From contig BQMF02000211.1 in NCBI GenBank assembly GCA_027922465.2, positions 310,001-374,000 on the forward strand: DNA of 64,000 nucleotides, given 5' to 3'. The notes under the pieces are model-generated. The model saw nothing but the letters and a program-made list of their open reading frames with translations. It was not told the DNA's origin and searched no databases. The position numbers and the translations under genes were made by a program. This stretch comes from Turritopsis dohrnii. Taxonomy: Eukaryota > Cnidaria > Hydrozoa > Anthoathecata > Oceaniidae. Shown here one piece after another: positions 44,613-56,860 of this stretch (the first letter of the stretch is position 1; each line of letters opens with the position of its first letter).

Positions 44613-45849
44613 TTAACTTGTTGGTAGTTTTGGATGAAAAAAATTGGTTCGGCTCTAGGATCAATATCATACATGTGGTAAGAATAGTCAATGTCATTAA
44701 AGCTCATTTTCGTTATATAATCAGTTTAGTTTTGGGATTGAATTATTTTGTTGATTTTGAAAAACGACTGATTTTTATTCTTCCTGCTTTCTTTCTGGAT
44801 TTCCAGAAATCGTCGCTGACGAGTTGACATAAGGTCGACGAAAATATTATAATGAAAATAAATGATTGTATATACTTATAAGCAAATAAAATAAAATGAC
44901 AAAAAAGAAACTAGGAAGAATAAAAATCAGTTTTGAGATTATTTTCACAATAAGTTTTTGTGGTGTCTTTCCACAGGAGCGTTGCAACTGTAAGTAATTG
45001 CTCATGTGCATATCTTATTCACAATTTTTTTTAAATTTTACTTTGCCAATATATAAACAAATCTCACACTTCACAACCTACTGGCTTACTGTTAGTTCTG
45101 ATATTCATATAGCGCAATTTGCGGGCAATCATCTTAGTAGCAATGATCTCATGTTTGAGTTCTGTTCTGTCTGATTGGAAATTTTGGTTATTTTCTGTGG
45201 GTTTCAATGGCTCTTATACTATATGGTTGTTTCAGTTTATGGTTATTTTCTGTGGGTTTTAATGGCTCTTTGAGATTCTGATAGTTCCTCATTGAATTGG
45301 TTAGTGATTGATCAAGTGTTTTCAAGAACTTGTTTTTGAAGTGGTTACGACAATTGAACAGAATAATAATTGGTTAAACAAGTCTGAAACTATGACTTTC
45401 ACGAGGATAATTTACGCCTTGGTGAATTTCAACAAATTTGCACTTGCTTAAAACGTTTTTTTTAGTGGAACAAGAACCATATGGTGCAAAACGGTAGCAG
45501 CTATATAAATTTAACTTGCGATACAAACAAAATAGATGCAAACTTCATCGAAAATAAAGTTTTAATTTTAAAGTTACACTGCCCGTAAATTGCTACAATA
45601 CAAAATATCAATATCCTCGTCACTTTCATGATTTTCATTAAGGATAAGTTCCTTAGGACAGACATCTGCCATATCGATTTCATCAGGAACAAACAGGTTC
45701 AGTTTTCGTATACTCTAATTGCTTTTCCAACATAGAACGCCCTTCGCTACAAGGTAGATGTTCTTTTAAGCAAGTGGTCTCATCATCCACTGATCCCCAT
45801 TGGTCGAAGATTTTGCGAGAAAAGTTAGAGGAAAAGAAGAAGATATTTA
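44613..45849. other. No recognised gene; one dispersed repeat
   Basis: A CCATATGGTGCAAAACGGTA segment (45,477-45,590) resembles 38,584-38,700, including AAATAGATGCAAACTTCATC and a TTACACTG end, so it is a dispersed repeat. A direct repeat GGTTATTTTCTGTGGGTTT occurs near 45,188 and 45,242. Short frames (44,618-44,827; 45,501-45,692) are not assigned. Confidence 0.4.
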
Positions 45850-46060
45850 ATTAGTAAGTAAGTAACGGGAGTTCTTAGTCCTTGGGCTTCCATCCGTAAT
45901 GGTTGGTTCTTTTGCCCGCCAACTTGCTACTATTAGTTGACTTACCGCCAGAGATACATATAGCATTGCTCTAACTTGACCGAAGGCCAGTGTACAGTCA
46001 TTCGATGGCTCCTAATGGGCTGACACGCTGCTTTTAAAGCGCATCGGACTCGAACTCGTT
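45850..46060 (-). mobile_element. TTAC-tailed SINE, copy B
   Basis: Minus strand: CGAGTTCGAGTCCGATGCGC (B-box like), GCTTTAAAAGCAGCGTGTCA, ATCTCTGGCGGTAAG, CGGGCAAAAGAACCAACCAT, then TTACTTACTTAC. It matches copy A from the B box onward. The A-box half of the head is lost at about 46,060. Confidence 0.75.
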
Positions 46061-47129
46061 CCCTTTCCTCCATGCAAGATATTGAATTTTTTAATCGATT
46101 TTCTCCGTGAATTTAGAAAGTTCAAATAAGCGCCCTCCCTAGAACAAAGGGCGCGCTTATTCGAGAAGGGCGCTTGTTTGAGATGAATGCTTATTCGAAC
46201 GATTACAGTCATCAATAAACATCAGACATTGCAATAAAAGACATTTGATCTGTAACCATAAATGTCTTCTTCGAAATAAAGTGTCACGTCTATATGTTTG
46301 TATAAGTACACGTCTATGGGCTTACATACCCAATTAAAAAAGGTAAAACGAGACTTTTTGCTTCTGCCTTAAAATGAGGGAATATATTTCGACAATCAAT
46401 AGGGATAAATGACGTTTTTTGGGGTCCGCGATACAGGCAAAAATTTGGGCCAAATTACTTTTGGTGCTGCGGTTATGACGTCATCAAATCTTTGATCCAC
46501 GATATCTCAGTAACAGTTGATCGTAGCGAAAAGATCCCATACACTTATTTGATCGGCTTTTCGAGCTCTACTCAAAGTCAGCACTATCCAATTGTGCTTT
46601 GTGAAAATGTTTACAAAAATCGGAAAAGTTTCAAAATTTGGTCAAATAATGGTCCGAATTGCCCAATTCTGATAAAATCATTGTCAAATTTGAAATCAAC
46701 ACCTCTCAATTATGCTTTGCATAAGTTTTAATGTCAGGTACAAAGGCAGACCTTATCTACGCGTTTATTCTATCTTCTATCTTCTGTATTGCAAGAGCAA
46801 GCACTACAAATCAAACACCTTCAAGTTTTGAAGAAGACATAAACACCTACAGCATGATCAAGGGAGAGTGTTTAAACATTCCCTGGAGCACTGACCTAAA
46901 TACAACAACACCATTTTCGTTCATTCAGTTATACAATTATTTAGTCATCAGAACTGTAAAATACAAACACATTTCACTGAAAAATACCCATTATAAAAGG
47001 CTCAAATCCTTCCAGTTTTCTTCATGAAGGCTTCATTAAGAAAACTGAAACAGCATCCAATAATAAATATTGTTTTCTTGATGCTTGTGTGAAAGCTTTA
47101 ATGAAAAACAAGTTGTACAAAGTATTAGT
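46061..47129. other. Repeat scraps, no gene recognised
   Basis: AAGCGCCCTCC and GGGCGCGCTTATTC words (46,125-46,195) resemble a decayed inverted-repeat element. The frames at 46,492-46,731 and 46,731-47,027 (98 codons, with an N-terminal hydrophobic segment LIYAFILSSIFCIARASTTN that looks like a signal peptide) have no known motif. The second might be a small secreted protein, but support is weak. Confidence 0.3.
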
Positions 47130-47862
47130 CAAATCATGGAGGTATAAAACAGAAGGAGAACGAACTCTTATTTTTCTATTATTCAGATAATGACTATTCT
47201 ATTCATTGCGGTATCACTTTGATGTCATCCGTGATGCGCTTTCGGCTGGTTGTCGGTGAAACGAATACTTTTTTAAAAATTAACGACAATTTAAAAACCA
47301 AATATCATCCATTATAACAACGGATCAACTTGCTGCATAGTGACAAGCAGATTATTAAACCTAAAGCTTCCTTGAGAAACAAATGAAAATCTATGTTTTT
47401 ATACAGAGTTGAAGATATCGCGTAATTCATGTATAAGTTCCAATCTACATATCTTCTGACTTAAATGCGCCTCGATAGTGCCGCGGTACGTGCAAAAACT
47501 TAGGATTATCCTCTCCTCAAAAACTGAAGCTCAGCGAAACTGCTTGAGGGGATCACGAGATATATAGACCTAAAGTTGCAATGTTTTCGTTGCATATTTG
47601 TGACGTTTTTGCATAATTCTCCCAATTCCTACAGATTATGCATGCTAAGAACTTTACCCTAACGATCTTTAATCACATTGGAGAATTGATATGAACGAAA
47701 TTTTCACGCAAGAACGCCAAAATTATAAAAATTATGCAAGATGATAGCAATTATATGTTATTACACACTGAGGACTGAAACAATGCAGCGCATCACGGAT
47801 AGTACAATAGCAGATTTTGAGTTCGTTCTCCTTCTGTTTTATACCTCCATGGTCAAATTGTG
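47130..47862. repeat. Inverted-repeat pair (arms ~75-110 bp)
   Basis: CATGGAGGTATAAAACAGAA with GGAGAACGAACTC (47,135-47,170) is inverted at 47,819-47,852. CATCCGTGATGCGCT (47,227-47,241) is inverted at 47,787-47,801. The structure suggests a MITE or fold-back insertion with a divergent interior. Confidence 0.6.
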
Positions 47863-47929
47863 TTGTTCATCCGGTGATGTTGTACTGCATGTATATGTCC
47901 AGCAGGCACTGTTTTGGACATTGCAACCA

Positions 47930-48155
47930 CATCAGTGGTGTATTGTTTGGAATGGAAAATTTTTCATCGTCCGCTTTATAGAGGTAAATTTTAGGGGGAA
48001 CTGTTGTGCGGGACCTGGAAAAAATGTCCGCTTTAAGGAGGTGACCGCTCTAGACTGTCCGCTTTGGGGAGGTTTCTTTATAAGAGTTTATTAAGGATTC
48101 GTCCTGGACAAAAGTTTTTGTCCGTCTTAAGGAGGTGTCCACTGTGTTTCACTGT
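47930..48155. repeat. TGTCCGCTTTAAGGAGGT repeat with a TTTCACTGTATAA end
   Basis: Three or four degenerate TGTCCGCTTTA..GGAGGT words followed by CCACTGTGTTTCACTGTATA, a pattern seen in terminal regions of decayed DNA transposons. No partner end was located. Confidence 0.4.
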
Positions 48156-48229
48156 ATAACTATCTACGGTTGCGGTTTGTAATCAAAATCCTCTGTAAAA
48201 GAAAAATATTTCATAGTTTTTTTGGTAAG

Positions 48230-48430
48230 TCTTTGAACAATCCTAGCCTGCCTACGTTCATTATAATTTGTACACATTTGTCAAGCAACTTTCAGACTCT
48301 AAAGCATCAGCTAAACTACCATTTCGAGTGGAGTACTAAAGGTAGTAGACGATATTCGTTTTCACTGGTTACTGTAATAATATTTTTAGATACAAAAATA
48401 TCAAATTCGTTATGACCTCTTTGCAAGACT
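48230..48430. repeat. Dispersed repeat (CCATTTTGG..GGAGGA family), divergent copy
   Basis: CCTACGTTCATTATAATTTG, ACTACCATTTCGAGTGGAGT and GACGATATTCGTTTTCACTG parallel 38,910-39,060 and 6,376-6,470. Confidence 0.4.
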
Positions 48431-50416
48431 CTTGAAGATGAATGACAGCTTAGCGGTAAAAATATTTGAATATGCAATGCGGAATAAATGCTTCCATAAA
48501 GTCATTTTTCCGCATTTTTAAGCTAATGGCCCTATTCATATTTGTCATGGTTGTGGCTTTTGGTTTGAAAACCTCCTTGACTAACAGCTTTGACAAAACT
48601 ACATTTAACACAGTGCTACGAGAAAGAATATCCGAATAACAAAAGCCTTACGTCTAATGTTTAGTTTTGAACTTTTTCTTTACAGTTATATATACATTCT
48701 TATATATCCATGAGCGTAATAGATAAACAAAAGTCAGCCAGTATCGACCATTTTATCATAATCTCACTGTCAAAGAAAGGTCCTTATACTGTTTTTTCCT
48801 CGATTTACAAGCGAAAGAATGTTATTATGTCTTTTCCACTTGCAAGTCTGTTAACTACCGTTGCGTATTTAGAGAAAAAGGTTTATTAGCTACCCCTGTA
48901 GCTAGCGTAAGCGAGTGAGGAGACATCGCAAGATAACATATTCATGCGCATTTAACACATTTTTTGATATTCAGTTAATATTAGCAGAGCACTAGGATCA
49001 CCGAGAGAGCGTAACTAGATTAAAGCGTTTGTTTGCAAGAGCAGTGGTCAACACAGAAAAGTTCTTGATACTTTGCTGAAGGCATTCGAAAAGACGTAGG
49101 AGAATGTTCGAGAGCATATAAAAGGTCATGTAGAAGATTTCAAAATCATCCTTCTGATCTCCGATAACATCTATGAATCTAACGTCGTTTCTTATTAGAA
49201 ATTTTTCCCAGCTTTTGAAAAACAATATCTTTATTTCTTGATCGATGTTTATTTTTATTGTGTTTACAAAATCATCGACGTTCATTAGCTAGGAATTGAA
49301 CGCTGATGCGTGATGCTCTAAAAATGCACCCGTACGCTCATAAATGGCTGGAGAGATTATTGGATGAAAAACAGTGTAAACAAAAGCTTCATAACTTGTT
49401 CTGTAGAAAAACAACAACAAATATTTATAATCTACGTATTCGGCTAAGCATTCTAGTAATTGTAATCAGAGTAAAATACATTACAGTTAACAGTCAAAGT
49501 TCCTTATCGGTAATAATTTTGTCCTCCGAAAGCGACGAACGAGGAAATGAAAATTTGTAGCGACGAAAAATTTAGGCCGACAAAAACTTTTACGGACCAA
49601 TATTTTCAACGGACCAATATTTTTAACGAACGAAACATTTCGACCATTTCAAAAGTTTTCAAATGAGCCTTTTCGGATCTTTTACGTACATTGTTAGTTT
49701 GGTTGGATTAATTTGGACCCAAGAAGGAGAACACCTCGATGTCAGATGTCAGGGCCTTATAATTGGGTATAGAGACAAATTCTTGCAAATAACAAAAAAT
49801 TCTTTCAAGGTCTTCCATTACGTCACACATAATTACGTCACTCATAATGCGCACGAGCGAACAAAATGTCAGCAATAAACCTTGATGTCCTAAAGTCACA
49901 AGTCATTGAAGCGTCATGAAACGAATTTTCTACTTTTGCAAGAACCTTTTGAGCTACCTTTATGGCCTCAGCAATGCCAGCCGACTCAAAGCTATGCCTG
50001 ATGACTTCTGACTGTTGGGACAGATAATTGTAAAGATCTACAATTCATTTTGTATGCAAAGGCTTTTTTTGTTGAAGTTTAGATGAAATTATTACGTTAG
50101 TAGCTTCAGTACCTGCAGCGAGTTGTGTTGATTTGAATACCTGCAATTGTATTTGTTGGTTATAAATGCTTTCGCAGTAGATTGATTCACAGAAATATCT
50201 AAGGATTGGAATTTATTGGAAAGATTTTGTGCCACAATGAGCACGTTCCTTTTTTTCTTTCTCGAGGTGTGCTGTTTTTGACCAATGATTTGGTGTGTAG
50301 GAAATCTGAAAATGATTTTGTGAATTTATTAAAGGATGCCATATTGTCCTGTACGCCAACAAAAGTTCGTATGTTTTACAGGTATGTTTTACAGTTCAGT
50401 GGCGTAACAGAGTTAA
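48431..50416. other. No recognised gene
   Basis: GCTAGCGTAAGCGAGTGAGG near 48,900 is a scrap of the GCGAGCG family found whole at 54,051. A 95-codon minus frame (48,998-49,285; MNVDDFVNTIKINIDQEIKI) and an 84-codon plus frame (49,306-49,560) are unidentified. TTACGTCACTCATAATG-type words repeat near 49,818-49,850. Confidence 0.4.
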
Positions 50417-51283
50417 CCCAGCGGGCACAAAGACGTCTTTTCAAGACGTCCCTAAGACGTCGCAAAATGGTCGCGAAGTGGGAATCTCAAAAGACGTCCC
50501 AATTACATCTTCATTGAGACGTCTCGATGACCAACCAACGACATCGTAACGACGTCGCAGGATTATGAAATTTACTCTTTCAAAAACTGTAATAAGCCAC
50601 AGGCGGACCCGAACCTGGAACCTCTGGTGTGCCAGCCGAACTCGTAACCGTTATGCCACCGCTGCTTGTTGGCAAGACGTTTAAAAGCATTTACAATAAA
50701 TCATTCTATACAGACTGATTGCTTTTGAAAGTTTATAATTGTTTCGAAGATCGTTATTGAATCTGCACAGAGACGTCCCAAAAACGTCGTAAAAGGATTC
50801 CAATTCGCACGTCCCGTTTCAGACGTCCGTACGACGTCCCAAAATGATCTTAAGTTTATAATTGTTTCGAAGGTCGTTATTCAATCCGTATAAAGACGTC
50901 CCAAAAACGTCGTAAAAGGATTCCAATTCGCACGTCCCGTTTCAGACGTCCGTACGACGTCCCAAAATGATCTTAAGTTTATAATTGTTTCGAAGGTCGT
51001 TATTCAATCCGTATAAGGACGTCCTAAAAACGTCGTAAAAGGATCCCAATTGTGACGTCCCGTTTCAGACGTCCCAACGACGTCGCAAAATGATCTTAAA
51101 TTTACAATTGTTTCGAAGGTCGTTATTCAATCCGTATGAAGATGTCCCAAAAACGTCGTAAAAGGATCCCAATTGCGACGTCCCGTTTCAGACGTCCCTA
51201 CGACGTCCCAAAATGATCTGGAAAGCAAACGACCATTTTACGATTAAAATAAGACGTCTCAAAGACGTCTTGTGCCCGCTGGG
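50417..51283. mobile_element. 867-bp GACGTC-rich TIR element, copy 1
   Basis: The ends CCCAGCGGGCACAAAGACGTC and inverted GACGTCTTGTGCCCGCTGGG bound the copy. The interior is an array of about 115-120-bp units, each holding AAGACGTCCCAAAAACGTCG, TAAAAGGAT, GACGTCCCGTTTCAGACGTC and TATAATTGTTTCGAAGGTCG (four to five units from ~50,730 to 51,220). A tRNA-like segment sits at ~50,598-50,668. No coding capacity was found. Copy 2 at 62,053 is nearly the same along its length. No clear target duplication was seen. Confidence 0.85.
50598..50668 (-). tRNA. tRNA-like segment embedded in the GACGTC element
   Basis: Minus strand: GCAGCGGTGGCATAACGGTT (A box GTGGCATAACGG), then CTGGCACACCAG, then B box GGTTCGGGTCC. 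The T-arm and acceptor stems pair poorly, so it is likely tRNA-derived rather than a working tRNA gene. The same segment occurs in copy 2 at about 62,245-62,316. Confidence 0.5.
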
Positions 51284-51518
51284 AAACTTGAGGCAGGTGC
51301 GTTCTTCAAGTATTTGGGTTTGGAACATCTGCAACCAATGCACCCAATGCACCCCCTCAGTTACGCCACTGCAGACTAATTTCTTCCTTATTATGTTTAC
51401 TTAAAATGTAATGGTAAAAAGAAATAACGGAAAATGCTATGCAATGCATATGTGAGTAAAACACACGCTGAGCCCTTAAGTTAAAAAGAATTCGAAAACT
51501 AGAAAATATAACTTAAAA

Positions 51519-52169
51519 ATGCCTGTTAATGAATTTGAAGAATATCTTTATGAGAATGAAGATTTTGTTACCAATGATGAAAGTGATACAGAAGACGAAA
51601 TGATGCGGGTAGAAGAAGATTTTCGAGGATTGAAGTTACAACCATATCAATATGAACCAATGACTCATGAAGGTGAAACTGAAAATGAAGAAGAATCTAC
51701 AGACGATCCTATAGAAAGCACAGCAAATGTGTTGGAAGTGTCACGCGTTGGCAATTTATGTTGATGGTCATGTGGCAAGTCTGAGGTTGATTGTCTGTGT
51801 CATAAAGAGATTGATTCAATAACAGATAACAATTGTCTGGTATTGTTTAGAATTTAATTTGACTTCTTCCTTAAGTGATGGAAATTTGTACACTATCTTA
51901 TTAATAGGGATTGGATACATTAACTTTAAATGATGATTTTTCAAAACTGTGTCCTTCATAATGTATTAACAGCTTTGCATGAAACTCGTGGAAACGCTTT
52001 AGAAGATGGATCCTAGAAATAGAAGCTATAGGTTGCCACATAATCAATTTATATGGTTTTCAAACATTTGGGAAAAGGCAATCGACGTGTCATTCCATGG
52101 CATGTTCTTCGGAAATTAAGAGAAAAGTATCCAGAAGTGGACGGCATTTATAAACCGTTTGAATAGAGA
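51519..52169 (+). pseudogene. P2X7-type C-terminal cysteine-domain gene, decayed
   Basis: From ATG 51,519: acidic start MPVNEFEEYLYENEDFVTND, then LKLQPYQYEPM, then VSRVGNLC followed by a TGA. The sequence resumes as WSCGKSEVDCLCHKEID, matching the WCxCGxC..CxCCxE zinc motif. Further on, HETRGNALED, RNRSYRLPHNQFIWFSNIWE and (after a frameshift near 52,075) GKGNRRVIPWHVLRKLREKY, ending KPFE. This is the domain that forms the cytosolic ballast of P2X7 receptors; in many invertebrates it occurs without the channel. No P2X channel part is present. The stop and two frame changes indicate a pseudogene, possibly transposon-borne. Confidence 0.7.
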
Positions 52170-54050
52170 ACAGACTAACGAGCAACTATAATCTACACCA
52201 AGCATATTTTTAAGAAACTTTTCTAAAACTAAAATTGAAATGGAATTATACATAAAATTTGCCAAACAATAAATCTTAACTTTGATTTGCTATAACAAAA
52301 TTTGTCAGGTTTCTGAGTTGATATTTAGGTGATGGATAAAGATGCTGTTTTAAAGAGCGACAATGAAGATTTGTATAACCTCGGTTCATTCTGTATGCTT
52401 CGTGAGGAATCAAAATCAGAAAAGCCATTACTTGCAACATTAATAAGACAATCTGGGAAGCAGCGGATTTCCAAGTCTCCAAGTTTCCAAAAGATAAAAA
52501 AGTCAGTAACTATGTTTGGAGGAATTATGATGTGAAAAAGGGGCAGTATGTAGCAGTTCGAAAAGCCAGATGAGGAGGAGCTCGAATAGTGACATTAAAT
52601 AATGAATAGAGTTATCATGAGGTTATCTGTGAAATGACGAGTTTGTTGGAACATATGCAGGTGTCAATTGGGAATTTTAAGGAGCAGAAATGACCTCCTT
52701 TTCGTTTGAAGAGCTACATACAATCAAGCAAGCTCTCAAAAACAAGATTACAAGACGTCTAGCGCAGACGGTGAGGATTGGCTTTGATTTCCTTAACTTT
52801 CCATCTTCTGGAAAGGAAGAAAAGTTTTTAATCAGTATTACTGTTTAATTATTCTAATTTTGTTATTTTATAGAGCTGGAGTGATTTATGAAAAAATCGA
52901 AATATATTCACTAAATAAACATTAATCATTGTTGGTCATTTGGATATAAAGCCTGTAATATTTGCCAGTGTATCACAAGAAAACATATGATCAATTTGTA
53001 TAAGAAAAGGAACACATTCCCCCACCAATTACAATTATGCTTTTCGTAGGTATTTTAAGTGAATATTCAGTGTTTGCAATGCCAAGTCAAAGAATTATAA
53101 ATAAACAAATATATATAGAAATGGTCATATCCCCGATATGAGAGCGCAAATTTTTAAGCGGGTTGCATTTCGCGCCATTATCAATATATATTTCGAATAA
53201 TTTTTGCAGTTGGGAAAAGAAGCAATGTGGAAACAACATGCTTTATAAGGATTTACAGTAACTTGACAGAAAATTGTGAGAGAATTCCTGAACTGTTCTT
53301 ATTATACAAGAAAATTCAGGCTCTGACTGTTTTAAGTTGTTCTTATATTTTTGCATAATCTGAGGCTAGTGTTCTTATAAAAAGGTTTTTATAAGCAAGA
53401 AAGGAAGTTTTAGGGAAGAATCCAAATTTCACGCTACAAAATCTGATGGAAGGTATGGGACATTTTCGGATAAATGTTGATATCCATTTGTTATTTGCTT
53501 TATATTTTGTTACTATACCTACATCTGATAAGCGTGCTGTACCAACTGGTAATCACGATGCCAGAATTGCGACATGGTTACATCCATTTACAAGGAACAT
53601 CATGGAAACATCACCAGGGACTTTCCTGCAATTTGTAACAAAATGTATTAATCTTAAAATGTATTAATCTTAAAATGTATTAATCTTAAAATGTATTAAT
53701 CTTAATGTATTAATCTTCTACCCGACACTCACTAAAGTAGAATTAGTCAACCAACCTCGAGATCACATCAGACCAACTGCAAAAAATATGACTTGAAATT
53801 TTATATATGCCACTACGCATCAGTAAATGAAAATGAATTTTGAGTTCTACATTTATATTTCAACATTTTGAACATTTCTGGGAACTGGGTTGTTCATGAT
53901 TAGCTTCATGTCCGATCTGCTGAACACTTTGATGTCACTTTTACGTGCCCACTTTAATTTGACTGCATCTTAATGATCTTACCAACTGCTATGACTTAAT
54001 TTTCTTAGATTGTATCCAACTTGAGCATCTTAGAAGATCCTCTGATACAT
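52170..54050. other. No intact gene; short tandem repeat and unassigned frames
   Basis: The frame at 52,329-52,535 (MDKDAVLKSDNEDLYNLGSF) and the one at 53,446-53,667 are unidentified. ATAAGAAC/GAGGCT-family words occur near 53,290-53,400. A 16-bp unit (AAAATGTATTAATCTT) repeats about five times at 53,641-53,718. Confidence 0.45.
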
Positions 54051-55276
54051 TTTTGCCCCCGCAGCGAGCGTAAGCGAGCGAGGAGGCATAGTAGTTTCAC
54101 GAGATAGGCGAATGTCAGTTTCCGATTTTGTTCATCATCATCATCATCATCATCATCTTCATCATCCTCCAACTTTCGTGTTGACGTTACACGGTGGAAT
54201 ACAATTATTAGCGCTGACTTTGCTTTTTTCCCGTTTCAAAGCATGGTACTGTTAGTGGGACAGAATGTTTTTTCATATCTCTTTCCTAATTTGTTATTGT
54301 ATTATACTATGTTATTTAGGAAGATCGTATGCTAAAATTGCTTAGACATTTTTCGTGTTACTTTTGTGTTGTTTTAGTGAAGTGAATGACAAGGATTTTG
54401 AAGCACAGCTTGAAATCTGAAATTTTGCCAACCATACATTTTATTTTTGTATATATATGTTTTAGCTCTAAATATTTCATTCAATAAACTTTGTTCAACG
54501 TACTAATTTTTGGCGGATCTTGCCTTAAAAAAGATTATAATTGGATTTCTGTGTATGCAAGAAAGCTATATTACAAATTGTCTTTCTTCGTGTTTTTATA
54601 TTTTAACTGTCCTCCCCGCCAAACCTAATCATACTAGTGTGTGATCATGATCAGTAAAAGCTTTTTACATTTTCTTGTAGTTTTTTTATAGACATTGGCT
54701 ACTTTTTGTTTTGAATCAAAGTTTAAAACGCAGATTTCTAATGGATTTTTTGCTTTGATTTTTTTTTTAAAAAGTTTTTTTTTTCTTTTGGCTCTTACAG
54801 AATTTCTTTAACAAATCTTGTTTTGATTATAAAATACATATCCATGGTTTCAGTTCACACATTTCTTTTGTTTGTAGCAAATACTTTCTGATATTACTTG
54901 TTAAGCCTTTATTACACTTTTTGAAAGGTAAATATATTAGCATCAATAAAAAAAAGTTATCCTAAAGAAAGTTTAACTCAATAACAACGTAAGTGAAAAA
55001 CCGTGAAGACCATCCGTCAAGGAGTTTTCAAATCTGATCTCCCATTTCGAAATGATCATGCTCACAATTCTTCTTGCTTTTATTGTGTTTAGTTTATACA
55101 ATGTTAACAAAAGTTTAAATGTATATATTTGTTTCTGTGTAAAGATTTGCAAAAACATTCATCTGAATTTTTTTGAGTTTTCGGACAAGTTTTATAGCTT
55201 GCAATGTATAGCTTGCTGTGTGTACACATTGGAATGCTTGAGCGCGGGGGCATTTTTTAGCTAAAGCTACATGCTA
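54051..55276. mobile_element. GCGAGCG-type dispersed element, copy 1 (1.2 kb)
   Basis: It begins TTTTGCCCCCGCAGCGAGCG with TAAGCGAGCGAGGAGGC and ends TGAGCGCGGGGGCATTTTTT with AGCTAAAGCTACATGCTAGT. GCCCCCGC and GCGGGGGC form inverted ends. A CAT microsatellite lies at ~54,133. Collinear with copy 2 at 59,790 over most of its length, with an extra ~250 bp near 54,950-55,190 only here. No coding. Confidence 0.75.
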
Positions 55277-55459
55277 GTATATTTTATTTTACTCGCTCAC
55301 TTTGAGCAAGAGTTATTCTATTTATTAGTCTTTTATGCATAGACAATTTCAATGATCCCTTCAATGAACTAATGTCTTTGTGCAGAAAAAAACCACGCCC
55401 TACTTAGGAGTATGTTCATGTAACAATATGACATCTAAATATACAAAAAACAAAAATGC

Positions 55460-56800
55460 ATGGGGAAGGATCTGCAACATGTTCATCCAATAATTCAAAA
55501 ACTATTTGTCAACCAAATTATAGCCGATTTCCCTCTAGAAGGAAGGCTGAAACATTTCCTGGGGAACTGGAAATTTCTAACCAGCGACCCAGAAATACTG
55601 GGAATTGTCTCGGGGTTGGAAATACCTTTCATGGTAGAACCAAAGCAATCCAAAACACCCCATCCTGTGAGAATGAAAAGGGAGGAGGAAGCCTTAGTAG
55701 AGCAAGAGATAGAAGCAATGCTGTTGAAAGGAGCCATCCAAACAGTGTCTCATGTGAAAAGGGAATTTCTGAGCAACATTTTCCTGGTACCAAAAAAGGA
55801 TGGAGGAAACCGTCCGGTCATAAATTTGAAACTTCTAAATTCTTTTATACCATACCAGCACTTCAAAATGGAGGGACTTCACTTGATCAGGGAAATGTTG
55901 CACGAAAAGGACTATTTAATGAAGGTGGATTTAAAAGATGCATACTGTTGCGTCCCATTACACCACAAATCCCGAAAGTTTGTGCGTTTCAAATGGAAAG
56001 GAAATCTGTACGAATTTTTTGTGCCTTTGCTTTGGTCTGGGACAAGCTCTTAACAAAACTGTTAAAAATCCCCATTGCAATACTGAGGCGAATAAATATC
56101 CGGGTGATAATATATCTAGACGACATGTTGCTAATGAGCCAAACAAAAGAAAAGTTGTCCATGGCCCGGGATACATTGATGTTTCTGCTTCAACATCTGG
56201 GATTTGTGATAAACTTAAAGAAATCGGTCTTAGGCCCAACACAGAAAAACGATTTCTTGGGTGTCTTTATTTACTTACTCCAGTTCCATGATTCTAAAAT
56301 TACCATTGTCAAAAACCATTGTCAATCAATTTTGAGAAATCCATCTCTGACAGTTTGGGAGTTGACCAGCTTAATAGGAAAGTTGTCTTCAACTTCTCAG
56401 GCAGTTGTCCCAGCAAATTTACAAATACATTTTCTGCAGCAATCCCTAATAACAGCATTAAAACAAAACATTAAGTCAATCCTAACATTGAGTCAACAAG
56501 CTCTTTTGGAAATACAATGGTGGAAGAACAATCTTTCTCTGAACAAAGGAAAATCTCTCTTGAAACCTCAGAGTCAAGTGATAATCCAGTCGGACGCCTC
56601 CAAGAAAGGTTGGGGAGCAGTTTGTCAAGGGAGGAACATTGGTGGTCAGTGGTCCCAGGAGGAAGCACTGCTTCACATAAACATATTAGAAATGAAAGCA
56701 GTGTATTTGGCAACTTTGACTTTCACAAGAATGACAAAAATTCAGCATATACATTACCAGGTAGACAACATAACTGCCTTAGTAAAAATGTAAAATGGTA
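55460..56800 (+). pseudogene. DIRS-like retroelement fragment: reverse transcriptase plus RNase H
   Basis: The first frame (55,460-~56,000) holds the RT N-terminal region: NIFLVPKKDGGNRPVINLKL, LMKVDLKDAYCCVPLH and KFVRFKWKGNLYEF. Then comes a short segment in a third frame (CFGLGQALN, ~56,025-56,060), and from ~56,060 a third stretch with IYLDDMLLMS (catalytic YLDD), then IIQSDASKKGWGAV (RNase H Asp) and INILEMKAVYLA. LPFGL-YLDD-SDASxxGWG order and spacing match DIRS/Ngaro-type pol. Two frameshifts and the loss of the tyrosine recombinase and ends make it dead. The 3' break meets an AAAATGGTA simple repeat (56,790-56,860). Confidence 0.82.
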
Positions 56801-56860
56801 AAATAGTAAAATGGTAAAATGGTAAAAATGGTAAAAATGTAAAATAGTAAAAATGGGAGG

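Noticed and set aside
46731..47027. Small secreted protein with signal-peptide-like start
   Set aside because: Only a hydrophobic N-terminus supports it. No conserved motif or splice context, and AT-rich DNA produces such frames by chance.
50417..51283. GACGTC array read as a CRISPR-like or satellite array
   Set aside because: It has defined inverted ends and a second full copy 11.6 kb away, so it is a mobile element with internal repeats.
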